DNA of 50,747 bases from Planctomycetota bacterium (GTDB lineage Bacteria > Planctomycetota > UBA1135 > UBA2386): assembly GCA_016235155.1 (NCBI GenBank), contig JACRLW010000036.1, positions 1-50,747 on the forward strand, written 5' to 3'. How positions within the stretch are numbered: the first letter of the stretch is position 1; every line of letters starts with the position of its first letter. The notes under the pieces were generated by a model. That model made no database searches and was not told the DNA's origin. It saw nothing but the letters and a program-made list of their open reading frames with translations. Positions 41,340 through 48,602 of this stretch are shown one piece after another. Both the position numbers and the translations under genes were made by a program.

Positions 41340-44218
41340 CGGTTGCCCAGCACCAGTTCGATGCCGTTGGACGCGACGAGACCGAAGGCGTTGACCCCCG
41401 GCGTGATCGCCAGGGCCTGCGAGAACAGCGACCCGCCGACGAAGGCCGGGACGTTCGGCACCGCGAACGGCAGTGACTGAGCGAGCGGGCTGCTGAACGC
41501 GAGGCTGACCACCACGGTCCCGACCAGGCTGGAGCAGCCCGGCGCGCCGAGCACGTCGAGCGCCAGCGAGGTCTGCGAGAGCCCCAGGTTCACCACGCCG
41601 AAGATCGTGCTGCCCGGCAGTTGGGTGACCTGGAACAGGATCGTCGTGCCGAGCAGCGGCGGGGCGCTCACGCCCAGCGCGAGCCCCGGGTGGCCCGCGC
41701 CGACGGCGAACGGCGCCGACGACGAGAGATCGCGCGGACCGGGGTCGGGCAGGTTCGTGCCGGCCGAGAAGCCGGCGATGCAGTCGTTGATCGCGACGGC
41801 GGCGTAGACGACGTCGATCTGACCGGAGGGGCGGATGCGGATCTGCGCGTTGACGAGATTGCTCGAGCTGAACTCGGGCACGCGCAACCACGTGATCATG
41901 GTGTAGGCGGGCTTCCGATCGAGGAACACACCGTCGCCCGGCGCGGCGAGTGCCGGGTTCAGATCGTCCCAGAGGGCTGCGATCATCTTCTGCGCGCGCA
42001 GCTCGTCGACCGACTCGCTGAAGTCCGAGGACGTGAGCCCGAAGCCCACGCGGCCGTTCGAATCGACGTCGACGCTCGACACCGAGCCGGCGCCGGGGAC
42101 GGTCACCGTGAAGCCCAAGGGCTGCGCCTGAGCCAACTGGTCATCGCCGAGACCCAGGTTGCTGCTGACCGCGCCGTCGAACGAGGGATTCGAATCGACG
42201 ATGACGCGGTAACCGCCGCTGCCGTCGGGGTGCAACGTGAAGCCGCGGTTGGCGAGGTCGAAGGGCGTGCTCGCGTCGAAGCGCTGGTAGAAGAGCCCGG
42301 GTGCCGGACAGGCGGCGCCGTACGAGCTGGTCCGCGCGGTCTCCGTGCGCTCGTAGATGGCTTCGACGATGTCGGTGGCCGCTTGCAGATCGGCGATCGT
42401 GTAGGTCCGGTTGCCGAGCGGCTGCATCACCGGACTGAAGTTCTCGTCGGGCACCGCCTTGCTCGCCCAGCGCACGAAGCGCCACTCGCGATTGCTCGCA
42501 TCGAAGTAGCTGGCCGGTGCGGTCACGCTGACGTTCGTGAAGTGTGCGAGGTACTTGCGATAGAAGGGCGTGACGTCGTCGGCCTGGAGGAAGATGTCGG
42601 GAGCAGAGACCTGGATCGACACTCCCGCCGGCTGCGAGCGGACGATCAATCCGGTGAAGAAGACGGGCTGGAACGCGGAGCGTCCCCAGTGCAGGAATCG
42701 CGGCTCGCTGTTGCTCCCGTTCGGCCCGCCGCGTTGGGACAGTCCCGTCGCGATGAAGGTCATGTCATCGTCGTGAGGCGCCTTGACCACCGTGAGGTAG
42801 TCGCCGAAGCGCGCCGTGCCGTTCGCGGCCGGAGTCGGGGTGTCGTCGCCGCCGCGCTCGATGGTGACGGTGATCCCGCGCTCGAAGTTCTGGATGTCGT
42901 CGACGAGGGCCGTCGCGAAGCTCGGGTAACGCGTGCCGCCGCCCATCGCCAACGCGATGCCGATGTGCCCGGCGACATTCGGTCCCGCGGCAGGGTAGGC
43001 CACGGAGGTGTCGGAGAACCGCACCGTGTTGACCGCGATCCGCTCGATCCCGGTTTTCGAAAAGCGCGCGATCCTCACGTGCGGACGCGTGATGGTGCCG
43101 ACCGCGGACGAGCACCAGAGGAAGCCGATCTCGTTCGCCGTCTGGTAGGCGCCGGTGAGGCGGCTGTCGGCACGGCTCAGCCAGTCGACTCCGTCCGGAC
43201 AGGTGTCGACGTAGCTCGAATCGGACCAGAGCGGCACGTCGCGCTCGTGGGTCGTGAGCGCACCGGCATCGGTCCACTCGAAGATCGCCATACGGCTCGT
43301 CGTGCGATGCTCGGCGAAGTACATCCGCCCGGTCGGGATCGCGGTCTGCGTGAAGCGGTAGCTCGCGCCGCCGAGTCCGCCACCGGCGGGATTGCTGGAG
43401 CGGAAGAAGGAGAGGCCGATCGTGCCGGTGAGGAAGTCCGCGGCGCGAATGCGGTACACGACCGCGTTGGAGGGATTGAAGACGTTGGAGGCGAAGTAGA
43501 AGAAGTCGCCGGCCACCGCGACGTCGGGGTAATCGAGGTCTCCCGTGAGTCCGAACGAGGTCGCGCTCACGTCGAAGCTGCGCGCGAAGTTGCCGGCGCC
43601 CAGGTCGGCGGGCGTGTCGGCGACGGCGAGCTTGTGGTAGTCGCCGTTCGTCGAGGAGTACTGGAGCAGCCAGATCGAGACGCCGCTCGAGTGGGTGATC
43701 ACGCGCTGGTCGCAGCAAAAGCCCGCGCCGAAGCGGGTCCCGGGGTTCACACCGGTCCAGGTCGCGCCGCCGTCCTGGGTCCTCGCCGCGTGCCAGTTGC
43801 CCGAGAAGAAGCCGTTCTGGTCATCGGCCATGCTCGCCGAGGGCTCTCCCACCGTGCTGAGCGAGCCTGCTCCGACGACCGAGACCTCGATGAAGTCGGC
43901 CTTGGCCTCGGCGCCGCCGGCGAGCGGTTCGTGCGTCGAGAGCGTGATCGGGACCGGCACCGCGCGCAGATCGTTGGGTGTTCCGGGCGGAGTCGGCGCG
44001 AGCCCCTCGCGCTTGTGGTCGGGTTCCACGAGGTGACGCGGAGGTGCGGGCAGATCGGGTCCGGCCGGCGGCACGGGCCGTGCGTTGACGGTGACCTGCT
44101 CGGGCTGATGGACCGTCTGTGCTGCGGCGGGTGCGGCGAGGATTGCCAGGCTCGCAGCGGTGAGAAGCGCGAGCGGAAGGGCCGCGAGGCGGGGCCTTGG
44201 GTGACGTTCGGTCGACAT
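41336..44218 (-). CDS. Large secreted propeller-like protein with planctomycetal C-terminal domain
   Basis: This 960-residue protein has a signal peptide (LALLTAASLAILAAPAAAQ). Residues about 100-540 are propeller-like, with NWHAARTQDGGATWTG (BNR/sialidase-like Asp-box pattern), DYPDVAVAGDFFYFASN and GRMYFAEHRTTSRMAIFEWT. A middle domain at about 670-830 starts YGAACPAPGLFYQRFD and has a DxDxNGRVGFG motif. The last 150 residues are the planctomycetal domain with LDVLGAPGCSSL and the full ending QALAITPGVNAFGLVASN. No catalytic residues of sialidases can be confirmed. It is divergent from the WD40 kinase. Confidence 0.75.
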   Translation of the reverse strand: MSTERHPRPRLAALPLALLTAASLAILAAPAAAQTVHQPEQVTVNARPVPPAGPDLPAPPRHLVEPDHKREGLAPTPPGTPNDLRAVPVPITLSTHEPLAGGAEAKADFIEVSVVGAGSLSTVGEPSASMADDQNGFFSGNWHAARTQDGGATWTGVNPGTRFGAGFCCDQRVITHSSGVSIWLLQYSSTNGDYHKLAVADTPADLGAGNFARSFDVSATSFGLTGDLDYPDVAVAGDFFYFASNVFNPSNAVVYRIRAADFLTGTIGLSFFRSSNPAGGGLGGASYRFTQTAIPTGRMYFAEHRTTSRMAIFEWTDAGALTTHERDVPLWSDSSYVDTCPDGVDWLSRADSRLTGAYQTANEIGFLWCSSAVGTITRPHVRIARFSKTGIERIAVNTVRFSDTSVAYPAAGPNVAGHIGIALAMGGGTRYPSFATALVDDIQNFERGITVTIERGGDDTPTPAANGTARFGDYLTVVKAPHDDDMTFIATGLSQRGGPNGSNSEPRFLHWGRSAFQPVFFTGLIVRSQPAGVSIQVSAPDIFLQADDVTPFYRKYLAHFTNVSVTAPASYFDASNREWRFVRWASKAVPDENFSPVMQPLGNRTYTIADLQAATDIVEAIYERTETARTSSYGAACPAPGLFYQRFDASTPFDLANRGFTLHPDGSGGYRVIVDSNPSFDGAVSSNLGLGDDQLAQAQPLGFTVTVPGAGSVSSVDVDSNGRVGFGLTSSDFSESVDELRAQKMIAALWDDLNPALAAPGDGVFLDRKPAYTMITWLRVPEFSSSNLVNAQIRIRPSGQIDVVYAAVAINDCIAGFSAGTNLPDPGPRDLSSSAPFAVGAGHPGLALGVSAPPLLGTTILFQVTQLPGSTIFGVVNLGLSQTSLALDVLGAPGCSSLVGTVVVSLAFSSPLAQSLPFAVPNVPAFVGGSLFSQALAITPGVNAFGLVASNGIELVLGNR

Positions 44219-44392
44219 CGGTTCCGTGGGAAAAGGAGGACGGCACCGTGGCGGTGCGCCGGCGGGGACAGAGGCGAAATCCAGTCCGTCTCCGGCCGGA
44301 GATTTCTTCGCGACGGGCGCACGCGCGAATCGCCGGCCGAACGGGAGGTGGATTGCGCCTTGGTCAGTGAGCCTCGTGAGCGCTCGCGACTC

Positions 44393-44398
44393 TATGGT
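44393..44398 (+). promoter_or_regulatory. -10-like TATGGT box, 10 nt before the WD40 kinase start
   Basis: TATGGT TCCCC precedes the ATG at 44409 by 10 bases. This favours the ATG at 44409 over the in-frame ATG at 44394, which would overlap the box. Confidence 0.35.
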
Positions 44399-44408
44399 TC
44401 CCCGGTCG

Positions 44409-47400
44409 ATGCCCGAGTCCCTGGACTTCACACGCCTGCGGTCCGTCTTCGTGGCCGCGTTGGATCTGCCGAGCGGGGAACGCGAGCGCTTCGTTCGCGA
44501 GGCCAGCGAGGGCGCGGCCGAACTCCGCGCGGAGCTGCTCGCGATGCTCGCGCATCACGATTCGCCTCCGCCGTTGCTCCTCGTTCGGGAATCTCCCGGC
44601 GGGAGCCGAGCGCACGGCGAGGCGCCGCCCGACCCGCCGCACTGGATCGGGCCCTATCGCCTGCTCGATCGCATCGGTACCGGCGGAGTCGGCGTCGTCC
44701 ACCGCGCGGAGCAGCAGAACCCGCGGCGCGTCGTCGCGCTCAAGCTCCTCCAACTGGGCGCGATGCGCGCCGACATCCTCGCGCGTTTCCTCCGCGAAGC
44801 GGAACTGCTGGCACGGCTCCAGCATCCGGGCATCGCGCAGATCATCGACGCGGGCAGCATCGAGACGCCGCTCGGGCCTCAACCCTACTTCGCGATGGAG
44901 TTCGTCGACGGATTGCCGCTGACGCGCTACGCGGAGCAGCGCGGACTGGATGTGCGCGCGCGCTGTCGTCTGCTCGTGCAACTCTGCGAAGCAGTCCAGC
45001 ACGCCCACGATCGTGGCGTCGTGCATCGCGACCTCAAGCCGGCGAACGTCCTCGTCTGCGAGCCGTCGCAGGGCCTGGCCCAGGTGAAGGTGCTCGACTT
45101 CGGCATTGCGCGAACCGTCGCGACGGAGGATGAGTCGGCGACGCTGCTCACGCACCAGGGGCAACTCGTCGGCACGCTCCATTACATGAGCCCGGAGCAA
45201 CTCGTCGGACGGCCGGTCGACGTTCGCGCCGACGTGTACGCCTTGGGCGCGGTGGCCTACGAGCTGCTTGCGGGCCGCCCGCCCTTGGAACTCGACGGCC
45301 AGCCCTTGAGCCGGGTGATCGAGATCGTCGCGCAGCAGGAGCCCGAACCGCTCCGCACGCTCGAGCCGTCGCTCGACCGCGACCTCGAGGCCGTGGTCGC
45401 GACGGCGCTCGAGAAGCGTCCGATCGACCGCTATCCATCGGCGGCGTCGTTCGCGGCGGATCTCTCGCGGCATCTCGCCGGTGAGGCCGTGCGTGTGCGA
45501 CGGCCCGGACTGCTCGAACGATGCCGTCGCTTCAGCCGACGCCATCGCACGCTCGTGTCGTCGATCGCGGCGACGATCTCGATCCTGCTGCTGGCGATCG
45601 TTGTGGTCGCCCTCTACGCGGCGCGCAACCAACGACTCGCCGAGAGCGAGCGGATGGCATCGCGCACGGAGCGCCGCAGTCGCTACTTCGCGGAGATGAA
45701 CCTCGCGTCGGCGGCCCTCGCCGAGAGCAGCGTCGCGCGCGTCGCCGAGCTCGTGGCGGAATGGTCACCGCGCGAGATCGGCGATTTCGACGCCCGCGGT
45801 TGGGAGTGGCGGTTCCTCGAGCGCATCGCCGCGACCGCCGAGACGGTGATCCGCGCCCGCGGCGTGCAGTTCGCCGTCGCGTGGCTGCCCGATGGCCGAC
45901 TGGCGGCGCACGACGAGGGCGGCTGCACGATCTGGGATCCGAGCGACAGCGAGGCGGACTTCGCGATCGAAGGGCGATCCGACGACTTCGTCGCCGTCGA
46001 GTTCGCACCCGACGGCCGCTCCGTCGCGGTGCGCTGGAACGACACCGTGCACATCCACGATCTCGAGTCCGGCGCGCTGCGTGCGAGCCTGCCCTGCAGA
46101 GGCGGCGCTGCGCACTTCGCGTGGCACAGCGACTCCGCGCGATTGGCGATCGCGGACACGAAGGGCACGGGTCTGTGGGACGTCGCCGAGGCACGCGAGA
46201 CCCGTCGTTGGAAGGAGAGGTTCGACCGGATGGCGTTCTGCGCCGGCAACCGTCTCGTCGCGAGCCTCGCGGGGGACGGCATCGACGTGACCGTGCTGGA
46301 TGCGCCCGCGGCGCCGCTGCACCTGCAGGACAGCGCGGGCCAGGTACTCGACATTGCGGTCGCACCGCGCGGCGATCTCGTCGCCGCGGCGATGGTGGAC
46401 GGTTCCGCGCGGGTCTGGGACCTCGCCACCGGACAATTGCTCGCCCGCATTGCGCACGAGGACCAGGTGCTCGCCGTGGCCTGGAGTCCGGACGGTGAAC
46501 GGCTGGCGAGTGCCGGGCGCGATCACAACATCCGTCTGTGGCAGCGCGGGACGCGCGAAGTCGAATCGTTGCTCGGCCACGGCAATGCAGTCCTGGGTCT
46601 CGCGTTCCGTCGCGACGGCGAACGCCTCGCGAGTGCGAGCGAGGACGGCACGATCCGCATCTGGCCGCCACGCGCGGATCGAGCGGATGCGAGTCTGGCG
46701 CTCGGCGTGCGCGCGGGCTCCGACGAGAGGCCGGGGTGGATCTCGTTCGCGGCCGCGGAAGCGCTCTCGGTCGTCTTGCCCGCCCGGTCCGGCTCTCACC
46801 GGGTCGACGGGAGCGGCGTCATGTCGGCGACCGACCGCGACATGGAGCACTGGAACGAGGACGGGACGCGTTTCGCGCATGCCGAGCCGCAGGCGATCGT
46901 GCTCTGCGATGCGCGTGGCACGGTGTTGCAACGCGCCGAACTTGCGCCGAAGGACGGCAGCCCGAGCGTCTCGAACGGTGGTCTCGTCCTCGATCGTCGC
47001 GGCCGCTCGGTGGCGTTCTCGCGGCGGGGCGAGGAAGCGACGGTCTGGATCTGGAGTCCGGAGGACGGCATCGCGCCCACCAGGCTCTACTCGGGTTGGT
47101 CGACGGCTTTCGCATGGAGCCCGGACGGTGAATCGCTGGCGGTCTGCGGCGACCGCGTGGCGATCCTCGCGCGGCGTGACGGTTCGCTGCGCACGGCGAT
47201 CCCGATCGTCCGCAGCGTGGCGCTCGCCTGGCATCCCCGCGGCGACTCGCTGGCCGTCGCCGATCACGGGATGCGCATCCACCTCTGCTCGCTCGCGACG
47301 GCATCAGCGACCCGGGTGCTCCGCGGACACACACGGACCGTGCGATCCCTGGCGTGGCAGCCGAACGGCGAGCGGCTCGCGAGCGCGGGGAACGACCATC

Positions 47401-47564
47401 GAGTGCGCCTCTGGGAGCCGGATGACGGCAACGAGGTGCTCACCCTGCATCACGCCGCCGACGTGTTCGCGGTCGCGTGGCATCGCGACGGCGAGACCCT
47501 CGTGTCCGCGAGCGAGGACGGCGTGGTGCGCACCTGGAGTGCGAAGCCTGCCCCGCGCAAGTGA
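44409..47564 (+). CDS. Ser/Thr protein kinase with WD40 repeats
   Basis: This 1051-residue protein has a Gly-rich loop GTGGVGVVH (90-98), Lys112 in ALKLL, HRDLKPANV (207-215), DFGIAR (230-235) and GTLHYMSPEQL. A transmembrane helix spans about 382-404 (ISILLLAIVVVALYAA). The outer part holds WD40 repeats: LAVAWSPDGERLASAGRDHN, LGLAFRRDGERLASASEDG, LAWQPNGERLASAGNDHR and AVAWHRDGETLVSASEDG, with further weaker blades. The N-terminal 80 residues include a helical segment (RFVREASEGAAELRAELLAM) typical of planctomycetal kinases. The convergent ECF sigma gene is 5 bases away; such kinase and ECF pairs recur in this phylum. Confidence 0.94.
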   Translation: MPESLDFTRLRSVFVAALDLPSGERERFVREASEGAAELRAELLAMLAHHDSPPPLLLVRESPGGSRAHGEAPPDPPHWIGPYRLLDRIGTGGVGVVHRAEQQNPRRVVALKLLQLGAMRADILARFLREAELLARLQHPGIAQIIDAGSIETPLGPQPYFAMEFVDGLPLTRYAEQRGLDVRARCRLLVQLCEAVQHAHDRGVVHRDLKPANVLVCEPSQGLAQVKVLDFGIARTVATEDESATLLTHQGQLVGTLHYMSPEQLVGRPVDVRADVYALGAVAYELLAGRPPLELDGQPLSRVIEIVAQQEPEPLRTLEPSLDRDLEAVVATALEKRPIDRYPSAASFAADLSRHLAGEAVRVRRPGLLERCRRFSRRHRTLVSSIAATISILLLAIVVVALYAARNQRLAESERMASRTERRSRYFAEMNLASAALAESSVARVAELVAEWSPREIGDFDARGWEWRFLERIAATAETVIRARGVQFAVAWLPDGRLAAHDEGGCTIWDPSDSEADFAIEGRSDDFVAVEFAPDGRSVAVRWNDTVHIHDLESGALRASLPCRGGAAHFAWHSDSARLAIADTKGTGLWDVAEARETRRWKERFDRMAFCAGNRLVASLAGDGIDVTVLDAPAAPLHLQDSAGQVLDIAVAPRGDLVAAAMVDGSARVWDLATGQLLARIAHEDQVLAVAWSPDGERLASAGRDHNIRLWQRGTREVESLLGHGNAVLGLAFRRDGERLASASEDGTIRIWPPRADRADASLALGVRAGSDERPGWISFAAAEALSVVLPARSGSHRVDGSGVMSATDRDMEHWNEDGTRFAHAEPQAIVLCDARGTVLQRAELAPKDGSPSVSNGGLVLDRRGRSVAFSRRGEEATVWIWSPEDGIAPTRLYSGWSTAFAWSPDGESLAVCGDRVAILARRDGSLRTAIPIVRSVALAWHPRGDSLAVADHGMRIHLCSLATASATRVLRGHTRTVRSLAWQPNGERLASAGNDHRVRLWEPDDGNEVLTLHHAADVFAVAWHRDGETLVSASEDGVVRTWSAKPAPRK

Positions 47565-47569
47565 CCCGC

Positions 47570-48106
47570 TCACGTGGGCTCGAGCCAACGCGCGAGCAAG
47601 GCCTGGGCGAAGCTCCAGTCCTCTTTCGCCGTGCTCAGACTCAGGTCGGCCACGGCCGCGATCTCGGGCATCGAGAGACCACCGAGCAGGCGCAACTCCG
47701 CGACCAGCGCCAGCCGCTCGCTGACGTTCGCGAGGCGTGACAGCGCGAGCTCCAGGTCGAGCAGCGTGTCGGGATCGGCGGTGAGCACCGGAATCGTGTC
47801 CTCGAGTTCGACGCGCGACCGATCGCCGCCGCGCTTGTCCGCGCTCCTATGGCGCGCGTGGTCGATCAAGACGTTGCGCATCGCGCGCACGGCGAGGGCG
47901 ACGAAGCGCCGTCGCGATCCGGCATCCTCTCCCATCGGCAGATCCGCGACCTCCCGCACGCGCAACCACGCCTCATGGACGAGTGCGGTCGGTTGCAGCG
48001 TGTGCGCTCGTCGCTCTCCGAGCAGGAGGCTCTGCGCCTTCTGGCGAAGTTCGGCGAGCAGCGTCGCGAGCAGCTCGTCGTCGCGAGGCGGTGGGTTCGG
48101 ATCCAT
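47570..48106 (-). CDS. ECF sigma factor (PF07638-like, planctomycetal type)
   Basis: This 178-residue sigma factor has a region 2 with LLGERRAHTLQPTALVHEAW and FVALAVRAMRNVLIDHARHR, and a region 4 with ERLALVAELRLLGGLSMPEI and ADLSLSTAKEDWSFAQALLA, whose helix-turn-helix is complete. HTLQPTALVHEAWLR is the hallmark of the ECF group found with Ser/Thr kinases in Planctomycetota. It probably directs transcription of a regulon controlled through the neighbouring kinase rather than an anti-sigma factor, none of which is seen. TATCCT at 48131-48126 (minus strand) lies 19 bases before the ATG. Confidence 0.92.
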   Translation of the reverse strand: MDPNPPPRDDELLATLLAELRQKAQSLLLGERRAHTLQPTALVHEAWLRVREVADLPMGEDAGSRRRFVALAVRAMRNVLIDHARHRSADKRGGDRSRVELEDTIPVLTADPDTLLDLELALSRLANVSERLALVAELRLLGGLSMPEIAAVADLSLSTAKEDWSFAQALLARWLEPT

Positions 48107-48602
48107 GAGCCGTGACGTCGGCGGGAGGATACCTCGCTCCGATGGAGCCGAGTCCTCGCCATCCCGGCGTGGGCCCCCTCATCGCGGTCTTCCAAGCAGG
48201 TTGTCGTTGCGCGGACCCCAAGGACGGCCCGACATCGACGGTCAGGCCGGTCGGCGCACGACGCGGACATCGAAGACTCTTTGGACACGATCGGCAGCGT
48301 GCTCCGCTTCTTGCGCCGCACGGACAAGCTCATCCACGAACACCCCGTCGACTACGGCGGCCTCGACGCATCGGCGCACCACCTGCTCGCTGCTGCCGCC
48401 ATGCAGGGTCGCAGGCGCTCGGGCCCGAGGCCGGGATCGACGCGAGCCGGTGTGGAACGGGTTGCACCCCCACCGCTGCACGCCGACCGCCGTCTCTCAC
48501 CCCACCCGCGGGCGCAGCGCACCCGCGACCCGCTGGCGTGAGCGGCAGGAGACGCAGTTCGAATCACCTGGCTTGCTGGCACGCGCGGTAGGCTGTTCCC
48601 CC
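48107..48602. other. 500-bp region without a convincing gene
   Basis: Divergent spacer between the ECF sigma gene and the kelch protein gene. A plus-strand frame at about 48272-48410 reads DTIGSVLRFLRRTDKLIHEH and VDYGGLDASAHHLLAAAAM, which looks protein-like but degenerates to Arg/Pro-rich text. The opposite strand over the same bases also gives a helical-looking frame. It may be the remnant of a lost gene. Sites seen are TATCCT (48131-48126, minus) and TAGGCT (48589-48594, plus). Confidence 0.3.
48589..48594 (+). promoter_or_regulatory. -10-like TAGGCT box, 8 nt before the kelch protein start
   Basis: CGG TAGGCT precedes the ATG at 48603 by 8 bases, followed by a C run. It is the same arrangement as at 1351 and 8062. 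Confidence 0.4.

Noticed and set aside
47540-47590. A GTGA/TCAC hairpin between the convergent kinase and sigma genes as a terminator
   Set aside because: The stem is only four bases and mostly lies within coding sequence, too weak to support.
48557-48565. GTTCGAATC, which resembles a tRNA T-loop
   Set aside because: The flanking bases do not pair into a T-stem and there is no anticodon arm or acceptor stem around it.
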